This document shows positions 8,301 through 16,043 of a stretch of DNA of 46,714 bases, piece by piece. The stretch comes from an uncultured bacterium (GTDB taxonomy: Bacteria > Actinomycetota > Actinomycetes > S36-B12 > CAIYMF01). The first letter of the stretch is position 1, and every line of letters begins with the position of its first letter. The notes beneath the pieces are model-generated. The model had not been told where the DNA came from and made no database searches. It saw only the letters and a list, made by a program, of their open reading frames with translations. The stretch is from assembly GCA_903826575.1 (NCBI GenBank), contig CAIKEU010000094.1, positions 1 to 46,714 of the forward strand. Direction: 5' to 3'. The translations under genes and the position numbers were made by a program.

Positions 8301-9473
8301 ATGCAGTTGCCACCCTTGGTTGAGCCAGCTCCCGAGCTCACAGTGGACGAAGTGCGCCGGTACAGCCGTCACTTGATCATTCCGGATGTCGGCATGATCG
8401 GGCAGAAGCGCTTGAAGAATGCCAAGGTGCTGTGCGTCGGCGCGGGTGGGCTCGGTAGCCCCGCCCTGCTCTACCTAGCGGCAGCCGGCGTTGGCACGCT
8501 GGGCATCGTCGAGTTCGACACCGTTGACGAATCAAACCTGCAGCGCCAGATCATCCATGGACAAAGCGACATCGGCCGGTCAAAGGCAGAGTCGGCTCGC
8601 GATTCGGTCAAGGAAGTTAACCCTTACGTCAATGTGATCGTTCATGACGTTCGGCTAGACAACGACAACGTCCTAGAGATTTTCAGCGGATACGACCTCA
8701 TCGTTGATGGCACTGACAACTTCGCGACCCGTTACATGGTCAACGATGCTGCGGTCTTGTTGAAGAAGCCGTATGTGTGGGGTTCTATCTACCGCTTCGA
8801 AGGCCAGGTGTCAGTCTTCTGGGATGAGTACGGCCCTAACTACCGCGATCTCTACCCCGAGCCACCGCCCCCCGGCATGGTGCCGTCGTGTGCTGAGGGT
8901 GGGGTTCTTGGCGTGCTGTGTGCGTCAATTGGTTCCATCATGGTGACTGAAGCCATCAAGCTCATCACAGGAATCGGTGACACGCTGCTGGGGCGTCTCA
9001 TGGTCTATGACGCTCTGGAGATGTCGTACCGCACCGTCAAGATCCGCAAGGATCCGAATGCGCAGCCCGTTACCGAGCTCATTGATTACGAAGCCTTCTG
9101 TGGCTCAATTTCTGTTGAAGCCGCCGATGCTGCAGTTGGGTCCACGATTTCGGTCAAGCAGCTCAAAGAGATGCTGGACGAGCGTGAGGCTGGCAAGCGC
9201 GACTTCCTGCTCGTCGACGTCCGAGAGCCCAACGAGTACGAGATCGTCGCCGTTCCTGGCTCCGTCCTGATTCCCAAGGGTGAATTCATGAACGGCTCGG
9301 CCCTCGGCGGCCTGCCGCAGGAGGTGCCGGTTGTTATCTACTGCAAGAGCGGCGCCCGCTCTGCTGAGGTTCTGGCCGTCGTTAAGGGTGCTGGATTCGC
9401 CGATGCCGTGCACGTTGGCGGCGGCGTGGTGGCCTGGGTCAATCAGATTGAGCCGGAAAAGCCGATCTACTAA
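8301..9473 (+). CDS. moeZ: MoeZ: ThiF/MoeB adenylyltransferase-rhodanese fusion
   Basis: A 390-residue protein that matches mycobacterial MoeZ closely in length and sequence. An N-terminal E1-like domain has GAGGLGSP (ATP binding), DESNLQRQ and VDGTDNFATRY, and VPSCAEGGVLG follows. The C-terminal rhodanese domain (about 290-390) carries the sulfur-accepting Cys in IYCKSGARS. The enzyme adenylates C-terminal Gly-Gly sulfur carriers (MoaD/CysO/ThiS types) and loads sulfur, serving molybdopterin and cysteine or thiamine routes in the cytosol. The start is placed at ATG 8301, six bases after AGGAG. An upstream in-frame ATG at 8283 has no comparable site. It corresponds to Rv3206c and starts the region of mycobacterial synteny. 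Confidence 0.95.
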   Translation: MQLPPLVEPAPELTVDEVRRYSRHLIIPDVGMIGQKRLKNAKVLCVGAGGLGSPALLYLAAAGVGTLGIVEFDTVDESNLQRQIIHGQSDIGRSKAESARDSVKEVNPYVNVIVHDVRLDNDNVLEIFSGYDLIVDGTDNFATRYMVNDAAVLLKKPYVWGSIYRFEGQVSVFWDEYGPNYRDLYPEPPPPGMVPSCAEGGVLGVLCASIGSIMVTEAIKLITGIGDTLLGRLMVYDALEMSYRTVKIRKDPNAQPVTELIDYEAFCGSISVEAADAAVGSTISVKQLKEMLDEREAGKRDFLLVDVREPNEYEIVAVPGSVLIPKGEFMNGSALGGLPQEVPVVIYCKSGARSAEVLAVVKGAGFADAVHVGGGVVAWVNQIEPEKPIY

Positions 9474-9488
9474 CCCAAACCAGAGGTA

Positions 9489-9532
9489 ATGCGAAGTGCC
9501 CACTCGGAAGATCTCGAGTGGGCACTTCGCAT
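9489..9532. terminator. Perfect 18-bp inverted repeat between convergent genes
   Basis: Positions 9489-9506 are the exact reverse complement of 9515-9532, separated by an 8-base loop. It lies 15 bp after the moeZ stop and 12 bp before the stop of the converging CDGSH gene. There is no good T-tract on either side, so it fits the U-less bidirectional terminators common in actinobacteria. Termination has not been shown. Confidence 0.75.
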
Positions 9533-9544
9533 GTGTGGCGGCGA

Positions 9545-9790
9545 CTATGCGTCGTCCTTCTTGACACCCAGACCGTCATCGGCGAAGCCGAGTTTGTTGT
9601 GCGTGCCATCACAGAAAGGCTTGTTGGCCGAGTGGCCGCAGCGGCACAGGTACATGCGCTTACCCTCACGGATGGTCTTTCCATCGGCTCCGCAGACAAC
9701 GATTTCGCCTTGAATCTCCAGCGGACCGTTTGCCTGTACCGTAATTGTGGTGATGTTAGATCCTGGGCTCAGTTCAGTTGATTCGCTCAT
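9545..9790 (-). CDS. CDGSH-type iron-sulfur protein
   Basis: An 81-residue protein with the CDGSH motif CRCGHSANKPFCDGTH near the C-terminus, giving three Cys and one His ligand for a 2Fe-2S cluster. The ATG at 9790 is preferred. A GTG five codons earlier (9805) is also in frame but has no ribosome binding site. Such small proteins are cytosolic and are thought to act in redox or iron-sulfur handling. The partner is unknown. It converges on moeZ, with a strong hairpin between the stops. Confidence 0.88.
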   Translation of the reverse strand: MSESTELSPGSNITTITVQANGPLEIQGEIVVCGADGKTIREGKRMYLCRCGHSANKPFCDGTHNKLGFADDGLGVKKDDA

Positions 9791-9860
9791 AGCCTGATCC
9801 AACACCCGTCAGGCAGTTCATGCGCGCTGGAGAGCACAACCCAACGGTCGAATTCACCGA

Positions 9861-12275
9861 CTAGAGCGCGCCGAGTTTCTGCAGTCGATTGAAGGACCAG
9901 TAGCCAGGGATCGTCGGCAACCAAAAGGTGAGCAGCCGGAACAGCAGAGTTGCCGAGAGCGCAACGCCGGGGTCGAGGCCTGCTGCTGTGAGACCAGCGA
10001 CGTAGGCGGCTTCCACCGCGCCGAGCCCACCGGGGGTTGGTGCGGCCTGTCCGATCGTCGATCCGGCTAGGTAGACCAGAGCAATGGCCGCATAGTTGGA
10101 ACGGCCAGCGCCGAAAGCTTCGCAGCAAGCAATCATGCACGCGGCGAATGCCGCATTGAGTAGCAGAATTCCGCCGATACCTTCAGCGAGCTTCGCTGGA
10201 CGCTGCGCGATCGTGAGTAGGCGTGGGCCGACTTCAGCCAGAATGGGCTGCACCCGCTCACGAATGAGTTTGCGCACGGTGGGCAGCAGTAAAAGGAGGG
10301 CTGCGACGGCGAGAAGCGCCACGATCGCGATTACCGCCCACATCGGTGGAGTGAACGAATGCTCCATTGCCTTACCCGCAGCGATACCTGTGAGGAACAG
10401 CAGCCCGATGTGGATGAAGAACGCGAAGACCTGCGAAACGCCCACGCTGGCCGATGCCAGAGCCGGATGTAGTCCGGATTTTTGCAAGTAGCGAACGTTG
10501 ATTGCCACTGCACCAATAGTTGGCGGCGAGACCAAGGTTGCGAATGAGGCAGCCAGTTGTGCCATAAATGTACGTGAGTGATTCAACTCTTCCGGGACGA
10601 ACCCGGAAAGTGACAGCGCAGCTCCGACGAACGTCAACACTGACAATGCCAAGCCGACGGCAGCCCACGTCCAGTTTGCACTCTTGAGCAGTTCAACAAT
10701 GTTGACGTTCGCGAGTTGGGTGAAAAGGACGTACGCGGCGACCGTTCCGGCAACGATAGTGAGCAGCGTCCGGGGTTTGATTCGACGTAGGTCAAGGGGC
10801 TGAACTTCGGCCGCTGATGGACGCAACTCGATGACCGAATCACGCAACTGCACGAGAACATCTTTGTTTTTACGCATTCGCTTACGAGTTTCCGGCGATA
10901 ACGCGACGAGTTGGAGGGCTGGCAGCGCTCGTGCAATCTCGTCTGCACCAAAGACTTTGACGGCCGCAGCAACGGCGCGGTCAGCATCGGTGAGCAAGGC
11001 GAACGAACACAGCATTTCAGCCAAGTCGATCCGATTTTGGATATCGCTGGCGGCGATCTGACCGTGTTGCATCCCGGTCAGCCAGATTTTTCCGTCGGCG
11101 TCCTTCACCATGTGTTCTGGCGACAGGGAGCGGTGTGCGATGTGATCGTTATGAAGGACGCGCACGGCCCGGGCCACACCAACAAGATCGCTATCGGTTA
11201 CGGTGCCAGCCGTTACCTCGGCAAACGATGGCCCATGAATTTCTTCGAATGCGAGCAGTGAAGCGTCCGGCCCAACCTCAGTGGCTATCAAAAGTTCGGG
11301 AACGGGGGCGCCCGCTGAATGGGCCGCATAGGACATCAACGCACTGTGATCGATTTGGGCACGCATCGAAAAACCCGCATTGGTCGGGTCCGTGCGCAAT
11401 CGAACTTGGTTCCATAAGGCTGCAGCCAGGCCAGCACCTTCAAGGTCACGATCGAAGACGACCACTCGCAAATGTTCGTCCCGGATAGTGTGCGCGTCGT
11501 ACTGACGACCGCGAGCTGTGCTCTTGGCTGCTCGCAGAAGAGTCAGCGGGAATCCGGCTGTCTCAAGGGTTGACGCCACGTTCAACCCACTCGGCCGCGT
11601 TGTCGCAGTGCCAAGGATGTAACGAACTGCCAGGCCCACAGCCCAGCCGAGCAGTAGCGATAGTCCAACGGAGGTAGCTGTCCACGTGCCGCTCGTGACA
11701 GCGCCAACGGCAATCGCTGAGACGGTAAGGACGGCCGCGATCGTCCAGCGCCCGCGGCCAACGATCCGGCTGACCGTAATGAACGCAACGAGGCCGGCAA
11801 TGATCGCGTTGAATGCAGACCGTTGCTCGGATGCGGCTGCACCCGTAATGGCTACGACCAGGCGCGGTGAGCCATGCGAGATCAAGAGAGCCGAAGACAA
11901 GATAGAGATAGCGACAGCGACGAACATCGCACCCACTGCTTCGAGCAGCTGGCGACCACGCTTTCTGACCAGTAGATCGATGCCGGCGATGATGGGGAGC
12001 AGGATTACGCCGAAGCCAGCGATGAGATTGACGATCGCCACGATGAAACCCGGCAACCGGTTGCCAGCCCCCGTGATGTCGGACTCAATACCCGCGCTCG
12101 TCGCGGTGAGAAAGTACGCCAGCGCCACCAGGAACGCTCCCGCTAAGACAGCAATGACGACGCGAAGTAGGTCGGTGGGTCGCCGGACCCTGCGCGGAAA
12201 CACCCCGTCTTGAATGACGAGGGTGCTGTAGCCATCGTCGTCGCTGAGCACGAGGGCATTTTCGGGCGCGGTCAC
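9861..12275 (-). CDS. Flippase-like (LPG synthase TM/UPF0104) membrane protein with internal degenerate kinase-like domain
   Basis: An 804-residue membrane protein in three parts. Residues 37-225 form several hydrophobic helices. Residues 240-490 are a soluble domain like a protein kinase. Residues 515-800 are the multi-helix lysylphosphatidylglycerol synthase transmembrane/flippase domain with a Gly/Pro-rich TPGGLGAVE motif. The kinase-like part keeps HRSLSPEHM at 381-389 where an active kinase has HRDxxxxN, so the catalytic Asp is Ser and the metal-binding Asn is His. The following DFG position reads GMQ. I infer a pseudokinase that senses or binds something and controls lipid or polyprenol-linked transport. 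Start GTG 12275 has only a weak AAGATGG upstream. It is divergent from the ATL gene. Confidence 0.8.
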   Translation of the reverse strand: MTAPENALVLSDDDGYSTLVIQDGVFPRRVRRPTDLLRVVIAVLAGAFLVALAYFLTATSAGIESDITGAGNRLPGFIVAIVNLIAGFGVILLPIIAGIDLLVRKRGRQLLEAVGAMFVAVAISILSSALLISHGSPRLVVAITGAAASEQRSAFNAIIAGLVAFITVSRIVGRGRWTIAAVLTVSAIAVGAVTSGTWTATSVGLSLLLGWAVGLAVRYILGTATTRPSGLNVASTLETAGFPLTLLRAAKSTARGRQYDAHTIRDEHLRVVVFDRDLEGAGLAAALWNQVRLRTDPTNAGFSMRAQIDHSALMSYAAHSAGAPVPELLIATEVGPDASLLAFEEIHGPSFAEVTAGTVTDSDLVGVARAVRVLHNDHIAHRSLSPEHMVKDADGKIWLTGMQHGQIAASDIQNRIDLAEMLCSFALLTDADRAVAAAVKVFGADEIARALPALQLVALSPETRKRMRKNKDVLVQLRDSVIELRPSAAEVQPLDLRRIKPRTLLTIVAGTVAAYVLFTQLANVNIVELLKSANWTWAAVGLALSVLTFVGAALSLSGFVPEELNHSRTFMAQLAASFATLVSPPTIGAVAINVRYLQKSGLHPALASASVGVSQVFAFFIHIGLLFLTGIAAGKAMEHSFTPPMWAVIAIVALLAVAALLLLLPTVRKLIRERVQPILAEVGPRLLTIAQRPAKLAEGIGGILLLNAAFAACMIACCEAFGAGRSNYAAIALVYLAGSTIGQAAPTPGGLGAVEAAYVAGLTAAGLDPGVALSATLLFRLLTFWLPTIPGYWSFNRLQKLGAL

Positions 12276-12332
12276 TATGCGATCGTGCCATCTTCAGGGC
12301 TGAACGTCCCGTAAGGAGGCAGGATTAGGTTC

Positions 12333-12671
12333 GTGGGCCGCGAATCTGATGCATCAACAGAGTTGACCGGGCTTCCCAGCGAGTTTGCCGAGCGTGTCTT
12401 GGATCTGGTCGAGAAGATCCCGGCAGGTCGGGTCATGACCTATGGACAAGTGGCCGATCATCTTGGTTCGGGAGCCGCGCGAGCGGTGGGCACGACGATG
12501 GCCCGCTATGGCTCAGGAGTGCCATGGCATCGGGTGGTTCGCGCCGATGGTCGGCTCCCGTCGGGACACGAGGTCGAGGCTCTGGCGCGTCATCGCAGTG
12601 AAGGTACTCCGCTTCTGCCGGACGGGGAGCGAATCGATGTGCGCTTGGCCGGCTGGTCGAGGCCCGAATGA
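12333..12671 (+). CDS. Alkyltransferase-like protein (ATL), DNA alkyl-lesion sensor
   Basis: A 112-residue MGMT C-terminal-domain protein. It has TYGQVAD and the helix-turn-helix RAVGTTMARYG, but the active-site motif PCHRV of alkylguanine transferases is PWHRV here, so Trp replaces the acceptor Cys. Family knowledge: such ATL proteins bind O6-alkylguanine without repairing it and hand the lesion to nucleotide excision repair. The start is GTG 12333. A strong AAGGAGG lies about 13 bases upstream, which is long spacing. M. tuberculosis Rv3204 occupies the equivalent position near adnAB. It is 57 bp before adnA on the same strand. Confidence 0.88.
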   Translation: MGRESDASTELTGLPSEFAERVLDLVEKIPAGRVMTYGQVADHLGSGAARAVGTTMARYGSGVPWHRVVRADGRLPSGHEVEALARHRSEGTPLLPDGERIDVRLAGWSRPE

Positions 12672-12728
12672 ACACACGCCGCATGAGTTACGCCGCTCAA
12701 TGTCATAGGTACGTGATGTGATCTACCT

Positions 12729-15700
12729 GTGACTGACGTTGTTACGGCTCCGCTGCTGATGCTGGACCGTAGTCGTCCGCTGCCTGTCGGACGACCCGAA
12801 CTCGACGAGGATCAGCAGCGGGTCGTCGCTCATCGATCCGGTTCGCTCCTCGTGCTCGCGGGTCCTGGCACGGGTAAGACCACGACTCTGGTTGAAGCGA
12901 TGGTTGATCGGCTGAGCGGGCCCGACGCTCTGCGCCCGGATCAGGTGCTCGGACTGACCTTTGGCCGCAAGGCTGCTACTGAGTGGAAGCAGCGGGTAAC
13001 CGCCCGGCTTGGCGGTGGGTTAGTCCCGGCTATCACGACCTTCCACTCATTCGCCTATGGCCTTGTCCGTTCGGAGTCTGATCCGCTCGTTTTTGCCGAG
13101 CCCCTTCGTCTTCTTTCTGGGGCAGAGCAGGAGGCGCGGTTACGTGAACTGCTCGAGGGCTCGGTGCGTGACGGTAATGTGCAATGGCCCCAAGATCTTT
13201 CGGCTGCCCTGGGTACCCGAGGGTTAGCCGCTGAGGTCCGTGCAGTCATTGCCAAAGCTCGCAGTTTGGGTCTTGATCCGCAAGATCTCGAAGCGCTGTC
13301 GTCGCGCGCGGATGCACTGGGGCCCGCGTGGGGCGCCATTGGTCAGTTTTTCGGTGAGTACCTCGACGTACTCGATGCCGAGGGCGTGACCGATTACACG
13401 GAGATCATCCACCGGGCAGCGATTTTGGCCGCTGATCCACAGGTGCAGTCTCGGCTACGTCAGCAGTATCGAGCCATCTTCGTCGACGAGTACCAAGACA
13501 CCGATCCGGCTCAGGTACAGCTACTTCGAGGGCTTGTAGACGGGACAACGTCGGTTGTTGTGGTCGGTGATCCCGATCAGTCGATCTACGCATTCCGAGG
13601 GGCAGATTCGGCGGGTATCGCGAACTTCCGCGATCAATTCACACCGTCGAATGGATCCCAGCCTGAGGTTGTCGTGCTGCAACGAACGCGACGGTTTGGC
13701 CCGGTGATTGGGCATGCGGCTCGCAACGTCTTGCGATCGGCGGCTATCACAGGCATCCCGTCACAGATCGTGCGAGCCCACCGGAATTTGATCTATGAAG
13801 GGGTGACTCCCGGTGTTGTTGACGTGCGCACCTTCGACACTGAGTCATCCGAGGCAGCACATATCGCCACCACGTTGCGCCGGGCTCACCTTGAACGCGG
13901 CATCCCGTGGGATGAGATGGCCGTGCTCGTTCGATCAGGTCGACGTTCGATTGGGGCACTGAGAAGGGCACTCGGGGCGGCAGGAGTTCCGGTAGAAGTT
14001 GCCGCTGATGAAATCCCGCTTCGTGACGAGCCAGCCTTGGCCCCACTGCTGATGGCGTTAAAGGTCGTTCTCGACCCTTCGCGTGCGGAAGAGGACGATA
14101 TCTCGTCCCTCCTCATCTCTCCGCTCGCTGATGCAGATCCGGCTGATCTGCGCCGCCTTGGCCGGGCACTTCGTCGGATCCAACGTGAGCAACTTCCAGA
14201 TGAGCGGCCAACCCCGTCGCTCACCTTGATTCATCAACTTGTTCTCGATCTTGTCGACAATCCAGCGGCATCCCTTCCGATCTCGAACGGGTCCAACGTT
14301 CGCGATGTGCGCGCACGTGGCGCTCTCGAAGCTGTTCAACGGCTTGCGGCGGTCGTTCGAGCAGGCCGCGCATCCGTTGCGGCACAGGGTAATACCGAGG
14401 ATGTTCTGTGGGCTGTGTGGTCGGCATCGGCCGCATCCGACGGTACCGGTTGGCCGCGACGTCTTGAGGCGTCTGCACTTCGAGGTGGTGAGGCTGGCCG
14501 GCGTGCCGACGCTGACCTTGATGCGATCGTTGCGTTGTTTGCTGCCGCGCAGCGCGCAGAGGAGCGATTCGGTGGGCGACGCGGCATAACTAACTTCATC
14601 GCCGATCTGAGCGAACAGCAGATTCCGGCCGATACGTTGGCTGATCGCGGGATCCGTGGCCCCGCGGTCCGGGTGATGACGGCACACCGTTCAAAAGGTC
14701 TGCAGTGGCGCATCGTCTGTGTCGCCGGAGTGCAAGAGGGGATCTGGCCGGACGTTCGTCGGCGCGGCACCCTTCTTGCGCCGGACCGCTTAGATCGATC
14801 CGGATTGGCTGATGCTCCGTCACCGGCGGCCATGCTCGCTGAAGAACGTCGGCTCTTCTATGTCGCGTGCACCCGTGCCAGCGAGGAACTACACGTATCG
14901 GCCGTGGCGTCGCGGGCGGATGACGGATTGCAGCCGTCACGGTTCGTTGAGGACGTGCTCGGCCGCGAGTTGAGCGCGGCCGAGCACGTGTCAGGCCGTC
15001 CCACTCGGCCACTGTCCGTGGCTGGGCTCGTGGCTTCGCTACGTTCCACTTGCGTTGATCCGGATCAGGCTCCGGCACTTCGTGCCGCGGCCGCTCGCCG
15101 CCTTGCCGTGCTGGCATCGGCTGCGACACCGGACGGTCGGCCGGTCGTGCCGCTGGCTCATCCGGACCACTGGTGGGGGATGGTTCCAACAACCTCGTCG
15201 TCGACCCCGGTTCGTCCATCGACGACCCCGCTGTCTTTTTCTGGAAGCCAGCTCACGTCGATCCAGGAGTGCCCACTGCGGTGGTTTCTCCAGCATGAGG
15301 TGCATGCAGACGTCAGCCGAAGCGCCGCGTTGAGCTTCGGTTCGATCATCCACGAACTTGCTGATGCGGTGGCCCGCAACGATATTCCGGCAGATGAAGC
15401 AATCTTGATTGGCTATGTCGATCGGGTCTGGGGTGAGCTTGGATATGAAGCCGCTTGGTACTCGCGGGCCGAACGTTCCGCCGCCGTCGATGCGCTACGG
15501 CGTTTCCTGAGTTGGCATAGCGGGCGTCCCGACCGGCAGCTCATCGGAAGCGAGGTGGGATTCGATTTCACCATTCCGCTTGGTGAAAACGGGATTCACC
15601 TCCGCGGATCGTTCGACCGAGTCGAGGTTGACGTCAATGGTGCGATTCATATTGTCGATCTCAAAACACAACGTGCGGCGGAAAGTAAGGAAAAGATCGC

Positions 15701-16043
15701 GACCCATCAACAGCTGGGCCTTTATCAACTTGCAGTGCAACAGGGCGTGCTTGGTGAGTTGCCCGAAGACGTGCGTCTATCCGCTGCCCTACCGCCAGCG
15801 GGAACCCCGCCGACGGTAGGCGGTGCCGAACTCGTCCTGCTGCGCCTTGGAAACGAACTGCCCAAAGTCCAAGCGCAACCTCCATTGAATCCGGACGATC
15901 CGTGGGTAGAGCGGTCCCTTACGTCCGCCGAGGCGCTGATTCGTTCTGAGCAATTCACTGCCATTACCTCCTCCCGCTGCGATACCTGCTCGTTCCGTAC
16001 CACCTGCCCTGCCCAAGATGAAGGTCGCGAGGTGATCCCGTGA
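12729..16043 (+). CDS. adnA: AdnA-type helicase-nuclease subunit with Fe-S cluster motif
   Basis: A 1104-residue UvrD/PcrA-type SF1 helicase fused to a RecB-like nuclease. Motor motifs are GPGTGKTT (about 45), FVDEYQDTDP, GDPDQSIYAFRGA and VMTAHRSKGLQW. The C-terminal nuclease (about 840-1100) has FSGSQLTSIQECP, HELAD, a GSFDRVE Asp and VDLKTQR, with QLGLYQ as the QxxxY element. Cysteines in ECPLRW and in the C-terminal CDTCSFRTTC could hold a 4Fe-4S cluster of the AddB/AdnA type, which favours AdnA over AdnB. AdnAB is the mycobacterial double-strand-break resection motor-nuclease. The gene overlaps the next by GTGA, expected for two subunits made in equal amounts. The start is GTG 12729. Confidence 0.9.
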   Translation: MTDVVTAPLLMLDRSRPLPVGRPELDEDQQRVVAHRSGSLLVLAGPGTGKTTTLVEAMVDRLSGPDALRPDQVLGLTFGRKAATEWKQRVTARLGGGLVPAITTFHSFAYGLVRSESDPLVFAEPLRLLSGAEQEARLRELLEGSVRDGNVQWPQDLSAALGTRGLAAEVRAVIAKARSLGLDPQDLEALSSRADALGPAWGAIGQFFGEYLDVLDAEGVTDYTEIIHRAAILAADPQVQSRLRQQYRAIFVDEYQDTDPAQVQLLRGLVDGTTSVVVVGDPDQSIYAFRGADSAGIANFRDQFTPSNGSQPEVVVLQRTRRFGPVIGHAARNVLRSAAITGIPSQIVRAHRNLIYEGVTPGVVDVRTFDTESSEAAHIATTLRRAHLERGIPWDEMAVLVRSGRRSIGALRRALGAAGVPVEVAADEIPLRDEPALAPLLMALKVVLDPSRAEEDDISSLLISPLADADPADLRRLGRALRRIQREQLPDERPTPSLTLIHQLVLDLVDNPAASLPISNGSNVRDVRARGALEAVQRLAAVVRAGRASVAAQGNTEDVLWAVWSASAASDGTGWPRRLEASALRGGEAGRRADADLDAIVALFAAAQRAEERFGGRRGITNFIADLSEQQIPADTLADRGIRGPAVRVMTAHRSKGLQWRIVCVAGVQEGIWPDVRRRGTLLAPDRLDRSGLADAPSPAAMLAEERRLFYVACTRASEELHVSAVASRADDGLQPSRFVEDVLGRELSAAEHVSGRPTRPLSVAGLVASLRSTCVDPDQAPALRAAAARRLAVLASAATPDGRPVVPLAHPDHWWGMVPTTSSSTPVRPSTTPLSFSGSQLTSIQECPLRWFLQHEVHADVSRSAALSFGSIIHELADAVARNDIPADEAILIGYVDRVWGELGYEAAWYSRAERSAAVDALRRFLSWHSGRPDRQLIGSEVGFDFTIPLGENGIHLRGSFDRVEVDVNGAIHIVDLKTQRAAESKEKIATHQQLGLYQLAVQQGVLGELPEDVRLSAALPPAGTPPTVGGAELVLLRLGNELPKVQAQPPLNPDDPWVERSLTSAEALIRSEQFTAITSSRCDTCSFRTTCPAQDEGREVIP

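Noticed and set aside
14058-14687. 209-codon minus-strand frame
   Set aside because: It lies wholly inside adnA on the opposite strand, and the sense translation has intact helicase motifs here.
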